In this document: one piece after another, positions 8,477-8,500 of the stretch
How positions within the stretch are numbered: position 1 is the stretch's first letter
How the letters are laid out: each line of letters starts with the position of its first letter
Assembly: GCA_900553675.1 (NCBI GenBank)
Contig: USEH01000092.1
Coordinates: 1 to 8,500, forward strand
Origin: an uncultured Ruminococcus sp.
Lineage (GTDB): Bacteria > Bacillota > Clostridia > Oscillospirales > Ruminococcaceae
Length of the DNA: 8,500 nt
Direction of reading: 5' to 3'
Translations under genes and position numbers: made by a program
The notes under the pieces: generated by a model
Told to the model about the DNA's origin: nothing
What the model saw: the letters and a program-made list of their open reading frames with translations, nothing else
The model's database searches: none

Positions 8477-8495
8477 CAAGGGCGAGGAGCCCTTG
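8477..8495. repeat. Second hairpin with GCGAGG repeats
   Basis: CAAGGGC (8477-8483) and GCCCTTG (8489-8495) pair around the loop GAGGA. GCGAGG occurs three times (8470-8475, 8482-8487, 8495-8500), once after each stem and once across the loop, spaced 12 and 13 bases apart. The block runs to the window edge, so its full length is unknown. It resembles dispersed palindromic intergenic elements of Clostridia; this is from general recollection, not a search. Confidence 0.5.
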
Positions 8496-8500
8496 CGAGG

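Overview
The window reads as chromosomal DNA from a member of the Clostridia (Bacillota), plausibly an uncultured gut-type Oscillospirales or Lachnospirales relative. The grounds are near-consensus SigA-type promoters, purine-rich Shine-Dalgarno sequences, a glutamine synthetase next to an ANTAR-domain regulator, a long human-type adenylosuccinate lyase and a DUF2975/small-HTH gene pair. The order-level placement is inference; no rRNA or other taxonomic marker is present.

Positions 1-7165 hold six genes, all on the minus strand, so transcription runs from high to low coordinates: glnA (7141-5933), an ANTAR regulator (5887-5291), pyrG (5249-3642), purC (3603-2902), purB (2769-1345) and purA (1320-52). 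Gaps are 24-45 bp except for 132 bp before purB, which carries a possible internal promoter. This looks like one nitrogen/nucleotide operon. GlnA makes glutamine and PyrG spends it on CTP. PurC, PurB and PurA form the aspartate-adding, fumarate-releasing set of purine synthesis (CAIR to SAICAR to AICAR, and IMP to adenylosuccinate to AMP). No terminator is visible after purA, so the operon may continue beyond base 1.

The most informative non-coding region is 7142-7346. A perfect TTGACA-17 bp-TATAAT promoter drives a leader of about 170 nt. At its 5' end is a hairpin with a six-base loop carrying A at position 1 and G at position 4, the signature of ANTAR-protein RNA targets. Its loop and 3' arm overlap the 5' arm of a strong intrinsic terminator with a U-rich tail. 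Since the second gene encodes an ANTAR protein, the sequence suggests a self-contained attenuation circuit over glnA and the operon. Only one clear A1/G4 hexaloop is seen, where the described motif has two. The ANTAR protein has Asn where the receiver Asp should be, and the GlnA has Lys at the usual flap Glu position, is shorter than usual and lacks the feedback Arg.

Positions 7457-8375 hold a divergent plus-strand pair: a four-helix DUF2975-type membrane protein (7569-8138) and a YozG-like small HTH regulator (8154-8375). They share a second perfect consensus promoter, which is surrounded by three inverted repeats that could be operators. The window ends (8449-8500) in two adjacent hairpins with a thrice-repeated GCGAGG, which resembles a dispersed intergenic repeat more than a terminator.
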